Made by a program: the position numbers and the translations under genes. Positions 21,501-29,915 of a DNA stretch of 64,000 bases are shown piece by piece; the first letter of the stretch is position 1; each line of letters begins with the position of its first letter. Source of the DNA: Trichomonas vaginalis G3 (Eukaryota > Parabasalia > Trichomonadida > Trichomonadidae). Under the pieces are notes generated by a model. That model searched no databases. It worked only from the letters and a program-made list of their open reading frames with translations, and was not told the origin of the DNA. The stretch covers positions 5,270,001-5,334,000 of the forward strand of contig NC_067203.1 of NCBI RefSeq assembly GCF_026262505.1, written 5' to 3'.

Positions 21501-22367
21501 ATATGGTCTCTTTTTTGGTTTGCCTTTCTTTACATCTGACATCGTTAAGCCTTCATATTCTGTTAAATCATACATCTTTATTTCAGTAAGATTCTTTATG
21601 TTTGTCAAGAAGAAGTCATAGTGCATTTCAACAATACCTGCAGCATTTGCTTCTATCTCTGATATAAAGTTCTCCTTCAAGAGCTGATGTAGTAATGTTC
21701 CAATATTATTGAGGTTTAACGTAGAACATTCATACTTTCCACCAAGTTTATAACATACCATCCATCTTTGTTGGGAGTTTATTTTAATCTTCTCTAAGAG
21801 TCTCATGAAAACCTTACCGAAATGTTTGTGTAAGTAGTCTCTGTTTGGTTCATCTAAAGCTTCGATGTTAAAGTCAATGAGTCTATTGCCTGACTTCACA
21901 TTTCTCTTCCTATTCTCTTCATCTTTCTTTAACCATCTCTCACCTTCTTTTGGTTTGTCGTCAATGGAACGAATGACATCGTTAGCTTTGCGAACTTGTT
22001 CTATAGCGCTCTTAAACATCTCTCTTCTCTGTTGTTTCAGTGTGTCGTCTCTTCTTCTTGTTTCACCAACGTTTGCATTTGTTATGTCAAACATTTCTCT
22101 TCTTACTTCATGAGGTACTGAACGTCTATGATATAAGTCAATAGCAACGTCATTTAAAGGAAATGCTCTTGCATGGACTTCGTCCTCGCCGCGTTGCGGC
22201 TTTATGAACTCATGAATTCTATCATAACTTATTGCACCATTATAGTCATTGAGGATGTCAGCGAGTGCTTTTTTGTTTGTTGCGTAATGCTTTGCAATAT
22301 CTATATTAGCTTCTGTAAGAAGTTGTTTTATTTCCGAGTGTTCTAACTTAGACAACTTCCGATACAT
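18588..22367 (-). CDS. Polinton protein-primed DNA polymerase B
   Basis: A 1259-aa family B polymerase that replicates the element from a protein primer at its ends. The 3'-5' exonuclease motifs are present: FFADFECS (Asp at residue 575), YFHNLSYDINFI and YCKQDVRIL. Polymerase motifs follow in order: motif A DFDAVSLYPSA (Asp 840), motif B with NSIYGK, and motif C YSDTDS (residues 1090-1095). The long N-terminal region (about residues 1-560) is much larger than in phage polymerases, as usual for Polintons, and may hold the terminal-protein function. The frame is uninterrupted. Its start lies 91 bp from the divergent 157-aa gene, with an extremely AT-rich promoter-like stretch between them. Confidence 0.95.
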   Translation of the reverse strand: MYRKLSKLEHSEIKQLLTEANIDIAKHYATNKKALADILNDYNGAISYDRIHEFIKPQRGEDEVHARAFPLNDVAIDLYHRRSVPHEVRREMFDITNANVGETRRRDDTLKQQRREMFKSAIEQVRKANDVIRSIDDKPKEGERWLKKDEENRKRNVKSGNRLIDFNIEALDEPNRDYLHKHFGKVFMRLLEKIKINSQQRWMVCYKLGGKYECSTLNLNNIGTLLHQLLKENFISEIEANAAGIVEMHYDFFLTNIKNLTEIKMYDLTEYEGLTMSDVKKGKPKKRPYRDESTLTNDQKAILEALKQTGNPALIESFWKDNGEKKFYKKRSGQFWKYLCTLPINLERYQIFNELNKRTATLMTEDNCFVYACIQAGVNEETIDHMREVIRVRDFPQSKVQEISDATGIAFNVTIGYFNDSRHNEIKRYIPKECETVRTIDLLLVEDHYMLNERLPMTTYFIRNYIEILKECGGMNIEKQMKIYTKREDKYVVRMDRTTPLWDVMKTLWECKYFEPISYGELFTYTTDLYKQNLAPFKDLTYAPKYCVQLKKKAESKEVNKTKCKFIPEHVFFADFECSTDGFHKAFNICYDSEDGSVSESIWGQNCATEFLERLPDKSLIYFHNLSYDINFILRHMTEVKGTPIIKGSRTMQITGLYKGRAIIIKDSYSVINKKLKLFPAMFNLQTGPKEVFPYNYYSSTLLANDNRTGVISEACKFIQDADTFMKNIDSIKGCRIDENHFDLEKYSSFYCKQDVRILREGFVKFRNDILKEFDLNVYDYVSICSIANKLFENRVYFPNGNLYDLSNKPREFISRCIQGGRCMLSDNMKQKSEKKLIADFDAVSLYPSAIARLYTLEGIPKVMKKEMLSTEYLMRHLFDDDQKEPIGEKFMSGFFVLIKITEIGIHRHFPLIVCDPELNPELNVPRSSNTCCLMYVDHITLQDLIKYQGVKCEVLQGYYYDGNRDIRIRDEVKKLFELRLKYKKERNPLQENIKLILNSIYGKTILSPIESKITIVDDKDAIRYAIRNYNHIVKFEGLDGSDKTIFKLTKSICRHFNFCPLGVNILSMSKRIMCEVFCTAVDLGMDIFYSDTDSMHLYNEDIPRLAEEFEKRYGRVLIGKNLGQFHSDFAEITKDKQSLAYKSIFCGKKTYIDLLTNDLNEVAFHCRMKGVKQDVIALTANEMFPDSVQCLYDEDKGLMVPQGKFDKDSEFSVMKLYKALYDGQEIGFDLCKSCQPCFEEKFNFSITTKTSFIRKLKF

Positions 22368-22458
22368 CTTTAGTAGGAAATAAAAAAATATTTTTTTGAA
22401 AAAATTAGATTAGATTTTTTAAAGTTATTTTTCAAAATAATTTAATATTTTTATTTTA

Positions 22459-22932
22459 ATGAAACACATGCAAGATTGCAAGTTCTTTTCATACAATGCT
22501 CTCGCTAATGCCATCAAGAATGAGTTCAATAATGCTTCAAATGTTAATGTTATCTTTAACAAGAAGTTTGTGAAAGAATCTAAGTTTGGTCAGTATGTCA
22601 GACCATTAGCTATCGTCATTGACCGCAAACGTTATACTTCACAAGAGTTAGCAGTAGTTTTGAAACAAAAGAGTTTCTTCGTGAATGTCAAAGATACTCA
22701 TTATACTGTCATAAAGAACTCTAACATTGACTTCTTCAGTATTGCTTTAAATCTTTCCGAACAGAAAGAATATAAGAAGGGTGAAACAAATGTGAAATAT
22801 TATCCTTCATCTCTGAAGACAATAACGAACAAAGATGTTATACAGAAATTCTTACCAAAGGTTGAAGAAGCTTCTATTGACATTGACGAAGAAAGTGAAA
22901 TGGTTGAAGAAATTGACCCTGACGTCATTTAA
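22459..22932 (+). CDS. Polinton hypothetical protein divergent from PolB
   Basis: A 157-aa product starting MKHMQDCKFFSYNALANAI. It appears as a compact mixed alpha/beta domain (to about residue 125) followed by a very acidic tail (SIDIDEESEMVEEIDPDVI). An acidic tail on a small protein beside the polymerase is reminiscent of single-stranded DNA-binding proteins, but no motif confirms that. It shares an AT-rich intergenic region with the polymerase gene, so the two may be co-regulated. Confidence 0.6.
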   Translation: MKHMQDCKFFSYNALANAIKNEFNNASNVNVIFNKKFVKESKFGQYVRPLAIVIDRKRYTSQELAVVLKQKSFFVNVKDTHYTVIKNSNIDFFSIALNLSEQKEYKKGETNVKYYPSSLKTITNKDVIQKFLPKVEEASIDIDEESEMVEEIDPDVI

Positions 22933-22950
22933 GCAAAAATATATTTTTGG

Positions 22951-23166
22951 TTAGTCTTCATATGGATATTTTACAACAATTCCCCAATGTATAAACTTTT
23001 CATACGCTTTTTCATAAGCTTTATATACCTTCAGAAATTTTGCATAATCTTTAGAAGCATTTAGATATTGTTTAAATGCTTTGTATGTCTTCAGAAATTT
23101 TGCATAATCTTTTACATGTTGTTCGTTCTCTTCTTCTGTCATGAGTTCCGAATATTCTAAATTCAT
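22951..23166 (-). CDS. Small helical repeat protein (71 aa)
   Basis: Two copies of a helical repeat, YAKFLKTYKAFKQY and YAKFLKVYKAYEKAY, follow an acidic N-terminus (MNLEYSELMTEEENEQHV). The underlying DNA is also repeated, with TTCAGAAATTTTGCATAATC twice, showing a recent internal duplication. It stands 55 bp downstream of the larger KilA-N gene on the same strand and may be transcribed with it. No function recognised. Confidence 0.55.
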   Translation of the reverse strand: MNLEYSELMTEEENEQHVKDYAKFLKTYKAFKQYLNASKDYAKFLKVYKAYEKAYEKFIHWGIVVKYPYED

Positions 23167-23220
23167 GTTCTTTCATATGAGATAAAATTTTATAAAAAAA
23201 TAAAATTAGCTTAGATTTTT

Positions 23221-24048
23221 TTATTCTTCCTCTTTGAAGTTATCGAAATATTCTGTTATTTTTTCCTTCAGTAATGTTAAGTCTTCTTTGAATGTAAGTA
23301 TTGTGCAACCTTTGATGTCATAGTGTGTTTGAGGAAGAGTATTTTTGACAATTTCCTTTATTTGCTCATTCGGTGTCATTGAAATCGGTAAGTTTTCACG
23401 ATAGAACCAGTTTCTGTCAGATTTATATATTTTAGCTAAGTCATAAAAGCTCTTGTTATTCCTTCTCACTAAATGCAACATAACCATATCTTTATCTTCT
23501 TCTTTCTCCAACTCTTCAGTATATATCATATACTTATAACTCTCTTCCTTTCCTTTTGGTACTGAACGTGGTATTCTTTTCTGTATGCTTTTGTCTTTGG
23601 ATTCAATGACTTCATCTTTTGCTTGAAGTTTCTTTTCCATCTCTCCACGTTCTGCTTTATATAGTTCATCTAACATCATGAAAATATAACAAGCATAACG
23701 GGGCCAAGCCCACATTGCTACAGCGTTTACTAAAAATCTATGAACATAATAACCTTTCAAACCAGGAGCCAAATTCTTGCGATTTTCGTACGGAATCTCT
23801 TCTCTCGGTTTTCCGAGGGAAGCAATCATATGAGGAAATTCTTCTAAAAGTTCTTTTGTCTGTTGGTTTTCAAACCAATGATATGCTTGCTTTGTAGAAC
23901 GAAGAGCATTCATTATACTTTGCATTTGGTACATGTCATCTTTGACCGAACGAATGAGGCGAAGTTGTTTGTTATATTGTATGTATTCGTATTCTTCATT
24001 TATGGCTTCATGAACGATAGCAGTTGTTGTGTTCTCTAATGTTGACAT
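23221..24048 (-). CDS. KilA-N domain protein (275 aa)
   Basis: The start is taken at the ATG at 24048 (MSTLENTTTAIVHEA). Residues about 10-140 match a KilA-N DNA-binding domain, ending in the typical YVHRFLVNAVAMWAWPRYACYIFMMLDEL helix. A charged linker follows (EKKLQAKDEVIESKDKS) and then a C-terminal module of the kind found in Bro/KilA-type proteins of large DNA viruses (YKYMIYTEELEKEEDKDMVMLHLVRRNN). KilA-N proteins are viral and phage regulators or DNA-binding factors. Its 5' flank is closely similar to that of the second KilA-N gene (25132-25482), so both probably share a promoter type. It lies next to the 22-bp repeat array. Confidence 0.82.
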   Translation of the reverse strand: MSTLENTTTAIVHEAINEEYEYIQYNKQLRLIRSVKDDMYQMQSIMNALRSTKQAYHWFENQQTKELLEEFPHMIASLGKPREEIPYENRKNLAPGLKGYYVHRFLVNAVAMWAWPRYACYIFMMLDELYKAERGEMEKKLQAKDEVIESKDKSIQKRIPRSVPKGKEESYKYMIYTEELEKEEDKDMVMLHLVRRNNKSFYDLAKIYKSDRNWFYRENLPISMTPNEQIKEIVKNTLPQTHYDIKGCTILTFKEDLTLLKEKITEYFDNFKEEE

Positions 24049-24411
24049 TTCTGTTCTTACATACAAAATAAAAAAATAAATAAAAATAAAACTAACTTTA
24101 TTTTTCTGTGTTAAAGAAATGTTAAAAATTCATGGTTACATATGTGAAAAGAAGTCACGAACAAATGAAGGTCATAAGATTCAGCACATAATTCTGAATT
24201 GAATGGTGTGTCATACATGTCAAACCGTCAAGAATTGAAGGAGATACGAGGCTATAAAGATTTTGGATATTTTCTGACACACACCCTGAGGGAAAAGTGA
24301 TAAAACACGACGATAGAAAAAGTGACAAAATGAGAGAAAGTTGTTCCCCGACCAAAATGCAATCATGTTGAAAAGTGACATTTGTAAAGTTGGACGATAG
24401 GATTTCCTGAA

Positions 24412-24653
24412 AAAGTGCAAGACTTGTCTTGAATCAGGACAAGATTTGTCTTGAAAAAATACAAGACTTGTTCTGAAAAAATACAAGACTTGTCTTGAAT
24501 CAGGACAATTGTTCTCAAATTTGAGAACTTTACAAGAAAAACTGACTAAAAAGTGCAAGTCTTGTTCTGAATCAGGACAAGACTTGTCTTGAAAAAATAC
24601 AAGACTTGTTCTGAAAAAATACAAGACTTGTCCTGATTCAAGACAAAACTTTA
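24412..24653. repeat. 22-bp palindromic repeat array (iteron-like)
   Basis: Eight or so units of about 22 bp with consensus ACAAGACTTGTYYTGAAAAA; alternate units end in AATCAGG instead. The core CAAGAC-TT-GTCTTG is an inverted repeat, so each unit is a dyad. A 48-bp spacer near 24508-24555 splits the array in two. It sits in a 0.75-kb non-coding gap between the KilA-N genes. Iterated palindromes of this sort are typical of replication origins or operators; either is possible here, with the KilA-N proteins as candidate binders. Confidence 0.85.
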
Positions 24654-24819
24654 CAAAATGTAAACTTTACATAACCGTTTCTATCGTACATGATATTTAG
24701 TTGACATTGTAAACTATCTTCATGTAAAGTATGGCGGTTTGAAACCGTCGGGAACCTTCACTTTTTTGACGAAGTGCGAATCTTCACTTCGTGTCATGAT
24801 GCAAAAATAATGAGTTCAT

Positions 24820-25116
24820 TTACTCACAATATTTTTGTACAAAACGACCCCAAACTTTTAACTTCTTTTCTGCAGCTTCTAATGCTATCTTAGCGAGTTC
24901 ATATTCTCTAAATTCTCTCTTTAAATCTTCTTGTTCCCATTGGTCTAGTTCGTATGGAGAATCTCTATAACCATAACATATCTCACGTTCATGTTCTAAT
25001 TGTTTTTCGCACATTTTTCTAACTTCTTGTTCGAACAAATGTTTTGCATTCTCTACTGTATCTTCGAGTTCTTCTTCATCTAACTTCTCATGAACTTTCT
25101 TGTCTATGGAATCCAT
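24820..25116 (-). CDS. Polinton helical protein (98 aa)
   Basis: Start taken at the ATG at 25116 (MDSIDKKVHEKL). The product is almost entirely charged helix with a tyrosine/aspartate-rich break (CYGYRDSPYELDQWEQEDLKREFREYELAKIALEAAEKKLKVW), likely coiled coil. It begins about 15 bp after the end of the KilA-N gene at 25132 on the same strand, so the two may represent the N-terminal DNA-binding and C-terminal helical modules of one operon-like unit. No family recognised. Confidence 0.55.
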   Translation of the reverse strand: MDSIDKKVHEKLDEEELEDTVENAKHLFEQEVRKMCEKQLEHEREICYGYRDSPYELDQWEQEDLKREFREYELAKIALEAAEKKLKVWGRFVQKYCE

Positions 25117-25131
25117 AATTTTTCCCAACTG

Positions 25132-25482
25132 CTATGCAATATTTGGAGAAGCCCACATTGCTATATAGTTTATAAGTCTTGGGTCTACATACGTTCCTCT
25201 AACCTGTTTGATTTCATCAGGAATTCCTGCATGAATTTTGTATAAAAAGCAACCGCCGGAATTCAGACGGTTGCTATATTCTTCACAAAATGCCTTATAA
25301 TACTCTTCCCAGGACTTATTTTCCAACAACTTTCTAAAGTCTTTCCTAAACTGCTGACACATATTTGTTGCATTAATGTAACCATCCTTGTCTCTACGTA
25401 AGACTTCAATACCGTTATAAGTGCCTTTTGTGAATGTTTCGCCATTAGATTTGTTCGTGAATGTTTTTGCTTCGACTGACAT
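25132..25482 (-). CDS. KilA-N domain protein, short (116 aa)
   Basis: Start taken at ATG 25482 (MSVEAKTFTNKSNGETFTKG). It is essentially a stand-alone KilA-N domain: GYINATNMCQQFRKDFRKLLENKSW, then GTYVDPRLINYIAMWASPNIA, which matches the family's closing motif closely. Its upstream DNA repeats that of the larger KilA-N gene, including the run after CTAACTTTATTTTT, showing that a block with its promoter was duplicated. Likely a DNA-binding regulator of the element. Larger relatives carry a C-terminal module that is absent here. Confidence 0.82.
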   Translation of the reverse strand: MSVEAKTFTNKSNGETFTKGTYNGIEVLRRDKDGYINATNMCQQFRKDFRKLLENKSWEEYYKAFCEEYSNRLNSGGCFLYKIHAGIPDEIKQVRGTYVDPRLINYIAMWASPNIA

Positions 25483-25699
25483 TTCTGTCTTTACATACAA
25501 AATAAAAAAAATAAAACTAACTTTATTTTTTCTGTCTTAAGGAAATTCATGAGGGTAGAAATGAGGTTAGAAAAGTGGTTAGAAAACGTGTTAGATCTAA
25601 CATTCTAACATAAACTTTATTTTTGGTGTAAATAAATGGTACCATTAATGATATCATGACTGTTCTCGTTCATGTCTGATTTACATCTAATGAAAAAGT

Positions 25700-26785
25700 T
25701 TAGAAGAATTTTCTTATTCTTTCTGGCATGTTTTTATCTTTCCAATACTCCCGCTCTAATGGTCCCAGATGAGTTGGTTTAGATTCTCTCAAGTTCTTAG
25801 ATGGTATAACATCTTCAACGCCTCCTTCATATCTTACTTTATAAGTGTCATCGTTTATGTTATAGCCAAGTATTTCAATAACCACTCCTCGCTTTGCTTC
25901 GTCAATGGTTTTAGCAAGTTTGCCATTACTACTTTCAACTAATTTATGTCGAGGATAAAATGCAATGGAGTCGTCGGCAGCTTTTATAAGATATCCATTA
26001 CCTTGCGTTGAATCTACTATATAATAATTTCGACTTAACCTTAAACGTTTCTTTGTCAACGGTTTGTCGTCAAGAACTACACGAACTTTTGTACCAGGAA
26101 TGAGGGTAAATTGTGTTGAATTTCTGATATTTTGTGTTTGGCTTCGTTTCTTTTGTATATACTTTTCTTCTTGTTGTTGTGTCATTGAATTTGGTGTATG
26201 TCCTGTTGTAGAATGCGTTGAGGAATTATATACTTCGATGAAATGTTTCATTGTTTCTTCAGTAAAGTCTCGCTCTTGATTTAAATCTCTGAGCGTTCTT
26301 ATGAAGCGGTTTATGATGCCGAGTATGTTATGGTTATGGTCTTCAGTAGTGTAGTGAGTTATGTTATGCTTAATGAGAAAATCTGTGATTTCATTGCTGA
26401 GGTATGCACTGTCTTGGTCTGATGTTAAAGTACTTGGGCTATGTTCTGCTACAAACTTTTGTAAAACTCTTAACACTTCACGAGTTCCTTTATTTTTCAT
26501 TGGATATGCATATACTTTGCGAGTGTTAACATTAATGAAGATGAGGAATGGTTTATGTCCTCCTTTTCTGCTTTGAATGAGAGTGTCAAATTGGTATGCG
26601 TCAGGAGTGTTGGAGTAAATTGGTAAAAAGTAGTCGTAAGGGTTTATTTTTGTTTGATGTACAACATTTTTGTCAAAGAACTTTTTCACTTCAGCTCTGT
26701 TAGTAAATCCCCAACTTTTTGCTGCTTCATTGAACTTCTTAAATGACCTCCATGGATGTTGTTCGAATACTTCTTTCAAGCTCAT
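25700..26785 (-). CDS. Polinton 1 rve-type integrase
   Basis: A 361-aa retroviral-like (rve) integrase, the enzyme that inserts Polinton DNA and generates a short target duplication. The N-terminal part (MSLKEVFEQHPWRSFKKFNE and following) leads into the RNase H-like core with YQFDTLIQSRKGG, TSDQDSAYLSNEI and an HNILGIINRFIRTLRDLNQ helix. A beta-rich C-terminal region follows (GTKVRVVLDD... and YNINDDTYKVRYEGGVEDVIPSKNLR), similar to a chromo/SH3-like DNA-binding tail. Its counterpart in Polinton 2 is at 35624-36583. It begins 20 bp from the tail-fibre gene on the same strand. Confidence 0.88.
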   Translation of the reverse strand: MSLKEVFEQHPWRSFKKFNEAAKSWGFTNRAEVKKFFDKNVVHQTKINPYDYFLPIYSNTPDAYQFDTLIQSRKGGHKPFLIFINVNTRKVYAYPMKNKGTREVLRVLQKFVAEHSPSTLTSDQDSAYLSNEITDFLIKHNITHYTTEDHNHNILGIINRFIRTLRDLNQERDFTEETMKHFIEVYNSSTHSTTGHTPNSMTQQQEEKYIQKKRSQTQNIRNSTQFTLIPGTKVRVVLDDKPLTKKRLRLSRNYYIVDSTQGNGYLIKAADDSIAFYPRHKLVESSNGKLAKTIDEAKRGVVIEILGYNINDDTYKVRYEGGVEDVIPSKNLRESKPTHLGPLEREYWKDKNMPERIRKFF

Positions 26786-26804
26786 TTATGTAAAGTTAAA
26801 GATT

Positions 26805-28808
26805 TCATTGAACACGGTACCATGCGAATACAGTCACAAATGGTGGCATATAATCTGCACCCGAGCCTGTTGGATTTGTTGTGAAAGTGTGTGAATGATT
26901 TCCTCCTGGTTCAGTTGGTCGAAAAATCTTTTTTGCTGAATTGTTATAAGATGGAGATAAAACGTCATTGCCAGCTTCATATTCTGAGTTGTATAATGGG
27001 TGGTCTCTTAATGAGTGGCTATGGTCGCCAGAAAAGTTTGTAGTTCCTGTATGAGTGTGCGGTGGAAGGTTTGCTTCTTTAATTTTCTTCGAACCTCCTG
27101 TTTGCTTTGAATATCTAGCACAGTATAAGAATTTATCTACAATCTGCTTCCACGTACCAAAACCTAAAACACTTGCTGGATTTGTTGAGTTCATTGACGT
27201 ATAAATAGAGCCTATAGGATATAATGTTTGAAGTATTTCAGTCTTTAATGTTTGAAGCTCTGTTTTGTCTGCTTTCTTATCTAACATTGTTGGTAGTTCA
27301 TATGCTTCAAAGTTTCTGGCATGATCTTCGATATTCCTGCAACTGTTATCTAAATTGTTAAGAGTATCTTTTACGCTTGTACTTGGATTTTCTAATGGTG
27401 CACTTGAACCAAGGGTATAGTTCAATATTATGTCGTCTGCTCTAACAGTAGTGAAGGATTTATGTGTATGGTTCTTGTCAGCTTTATTATCATATAAATC
27501 TTGAGCAGTGAATTTAACATTATTTTCATCATCCATGACATAAACATTTTTACAGCTAATTTCTTTCTTCGTTGTTATGTTTTCATTCGATGTTAAACCT
27601 TGTGGAAAGTTAGGAGGTTTATAATATAAAGCAGCCGCGTGCGGCGGGGCTCCGCCCTCCCCACCAGTTCCTTCAACCGTTCCTTCAATACTTTCTATAG
27701 CAACAGTTGAGAAGGAGTTATGTGTATGTTCTTTATCTGCTTTTTTATCTAACATTGCTGGTAGTTTATATGTTTCAAAGTTTCTGACATGACCTTCAAT
27801 GTTCATACATTTACTATTTAAGGAGTTTAGTGTATCTTTTACGCTTGTACTTGGATTCTCTAAAGGTGCACTTGAACCAAGGGTATAGTTCAATATTATG
27901 TCGTCTGCTCTAACAGTAGTGAAGGATTCATGTGTATGGTTCTTGTCAGCTTTACTATTTAATGTAGCTTGAAGTTCATTTATATCGGAGATATTGTGTT
28001 TATGAGATTTCAAAACTTTGTTCGTTGCGTCAAGTTCATCTTTGTCAGCTTTACTTTTAATAGCATCTTCAAAAGTTATTTTTGCCTTAACTCTCAATGT
28101 AAATCTTGGTTCAACTAATACACCGTTAACAAAGAAGTATGAAGCATAAATTTCATTGTTATAACCAAATGCTTCTGGTGCTTTACCTGTGTCATACTGT
28201 ACAGTACAGTGTATGTCATAACCTTTAGCACGAATGAATTTATATCTTCTTTCATTAACATCTTCAGTGCTTATTTGTTCATCCTGTGTTAAATATCCAT
28301 GGTAGTCCGTTATAATCTGTTCGTCTGAACTTATATAATGAACATGGTTTTTATCTGCTTTTTCGGCTAATTTCTCTTCTATCTCATTTATTTCAAGTTC
28401 ATGCCTACCACCACCTCCCGAAGAAGTATTTTTCTTCAGCTCTTGAAGAACGTCCACTTCGCCATCTTTGGTGTCAATAATGAGACTTTGAGTTAAAACC
28501 TTTCCTGTCTTAATGGATGTTTGTAAAACTTCTTCTTCACCGTGTTCGGGGTCATGGTCGTCATCATATCTTGTGAAATCAGAGATGTTGTCATACATTA
28601 AGCATATCTGTCTCAAAAGTTCTGCTATTTGAAACTGGAACGAAAGATATACAGAACTTTCATCATCTCCTAAAGTCAAGTCTGCTTTCTTAAGTATTTC
28701 TTGAATGTATGCAATGAGAACAGAGTACCTTGGAAAATATTCGAACAATATTTCATTAGCTGTTGGTTTTGGTGGTTTCTTCTGGAGTTTCTGTTGGAGT
28801 TTCTGCAT
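26805..28808 (-). CDS. Phage tail-fibre-like protein of Polinton 1
   Basis: A 667-aa protein with repeated modules ending in KADKNHTH or KADKEHTH (HxH motifs as in phage fibre shafts). The C-terminal domain of about 130 residues has the hallmarks of phage tail-fibre/collar tips: YPIGSIYTSMNSTNPASVLG, FGTWKQIVDKFLYCA, NLPPHTHTG, GNHSHTF and the closing MPPFVTVFAWYRVQ. Known members of that family recognise host surface structures. Two internal repeats of about 40 residues (around TTVRADDIILNYTLGSSAPLE) are nearly identical. A GC-rich double palindrome at 27634-27657 lies in frame. Its start overlaps the end of the collagen-like gene by 53 bp. The frame looks intact. Confidence 0.85.
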   Translation of the reverse strand: MQKLQQKLQKKPPKPTANEILFEYFPRYSVLIAYIQEILKKADLTLGDDESSVYLSFQFQIAELLRQICLMYDNISDFTRYDDDHDPEHGEEEVLQTSIKTGKVLTQSLIIDTKDGEVDVLQELKKNTSSGGGGRHELEINEIEEKLAEKADKNHVHYISSDEQIITDYHGYLTQDEQISTEDVNERRYKFIRAKGYDIHCTVQYDTGKAPEAFGYNNEIYASYFFVNGVLVEPRFTLRVKAKITFEDAIKSKADKDELDATNKVLKSHKHNISDINELQATLNSKADKNHTHESFTTVRADDIILNYTLGSSAPLENPSTSVKDTLNSLNSKCMNIEGHVRNFETYKLPAMLDKKADKEHTHNSFSTVAIESIEGTVEGTGGEGGAPPHAAALYYKPPNFPQGLTSNENITTKKEISCKNVYVMDDENNVKFTAQDLYDNKADKNHTHKSFTTVRADDIILNYTLGSSAPLENPSTSVKDTLNNLDNSCRNIEDHARNFEAYELPTMLDKKADKTELQTLKTEILQTLYPIGSIYTSMNSTNPASVLGFGTWKQIVDKFLYCARYSKQTGGSKKIKEANLPPHTHTGTTNFSGDHSHSLRDHPLYNSEYEAGNDVLSPSYNNSAKKIFRPTEPGGNHSHTFTTNPTGSGADYMPPFVTVFAWYRVQ

Positions 28809-29898
28809 CTCTTGACTTCAATGCTCTTGCTCTCAAAGACCTAAATGTTAGAGCACCAGGTTTTACAAAGGACTTTATAAATGCTTTAATAGTTCCTGGT
28901 AAGTTATTGTTAGCATTAAGTAAGTTCCTTATGCTTCCATCATGTACGTCCATAGCACTATGTAAAAAATCTATACTTTTCTTGTAGTCAGCAATAGACT
29001 GACTGTGATTTTTTAAAGATTTGTCAATACCTTTAAGCCAATCTTCATGCATGTCTGATACTGAGCCAAGAATATCATTTGCTTCCTTTAGTGTATTTTG
29101 TGCTTCTCGTAAAGTATCCAATCCCGTACGTGCATTGTTTGCTATACGTCTTACAGTATCTATTTGACTCCTTGTTTCTTGCATCCAACCAGATAAAGTT
29201 TTAATAGTATCCGAACCATTTGAAATGAAGTTCAAAGCATTTTTAACGTCATCTAAAACTTCTTCACCAAGTACTGCCCATATCTTTCCGATTTGGTATT
29301 GAAGAACTCCATATGAAGCAGCTGTTAAACCAGTATTTATAAGGTTCCATATCCATGATTTAGCAGTTTTTCCATCCTTTCCATCTTCACCATCCAAACC
29401 GTTTTCGCCTTGAGGTCCTTGTATTCCTTGTATTCCTTGTATTCCTTGTGGTCCTTGAGGTCCGGTGTCACCCTTCTCTCCTTTCAGTTCATCTTTATGT
29501 TCGTTATAATATTCTAATGTCATAAGGTGTACATCATTACTGCTACCAGCAACGCCGAGAATTTGTTTCTCATTCATGACTAAATTCTTTAGGCATTTAA
29601 TGTTGTCGTCAAATCGAAAGCTCTTTAACAATTCAATGAGAACATTTAATACTTTCACTAATGAGGCATCTACTGTAGAATTTATATATTGCACCGTTCC
29701 ATCATTTATGATGGGAACCTTGCTTGTTGTAATGAATGGGTCATAAGTGTTAAAAGTATCGAAATCAATGACTTTTTTAGTTTTTCCATCGTCAATGACT
29801 AAATCATTGCCTTCAATGGTTAAAGTTGAGTTTTCGTTTACTAGTTCATGTGCTCTTCTTGCTTCATTTGTTTCATACGCATATGCAGCAATAGTCAT
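28756..29898 (-). CDS. Collagen-like Polinton fibre protein
   Basis: A 380-aa product. After an N-terminal domain (about residues 1-138) comes a collagen-type stretch of Gly-X-Y triplets, about residues 139-176: GEKGDTGPQGPQGIQGIQG, then QGENGLDGEDGKDGK. A helical region of coiled-coil character follows (residues 200-345, heptads such as IRRIANNARTGLDTLREAQNTL-like) and a Thr/Pro/Glu tail. Gly-X-Y stalks are common in virus and phage fibre proteins, and the gene is directly upstream of and overlapping the tail-fibre gene, which suggests that the two make one appendage. Confidence 0.82.
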   Translation of the reverse strand: MTIAAYAYETNEARRAHELVNENSTLTIEGNDLVIDDGKTKKVIDFDTFNTYDPFITTSKVPIINDGTVQYINSTVDASLVKVLNVLIELLKSFRFDDNIKCLKNLVMNEKQILGVAGSSNDVHLMTLEYYNEHKDELKGEKGDTGPQGPQGIQGIQGIQGPQGENGLDGEDGKDGKTAKSWIWNLINTGLTAASYGVLQYQIGKIWAVLGEEVLDDVKNALNFISNGSDTIKTLSGWMQETRSQIDTVRRIANNARTGLDTLREAQNTLKEANDILGSVSDMHEDWLKGIDKSLKNHSQSIADYKKSIDFLHSAMDVHDGSIRNLLNANNNLPGTIKAFIKSFVKPGALTFRSLRARALKSRDAETPTETPEETTKTNS

Positions 29899-29915
29899 AT
29901 TTTAATGAGAATAAA

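Noticed and set aside
24412-24653. A CRISPR array.
   Set aside because: Units are adjacent palindromes without unique spacers and there are no cas genes; the genome is eukaryotic.
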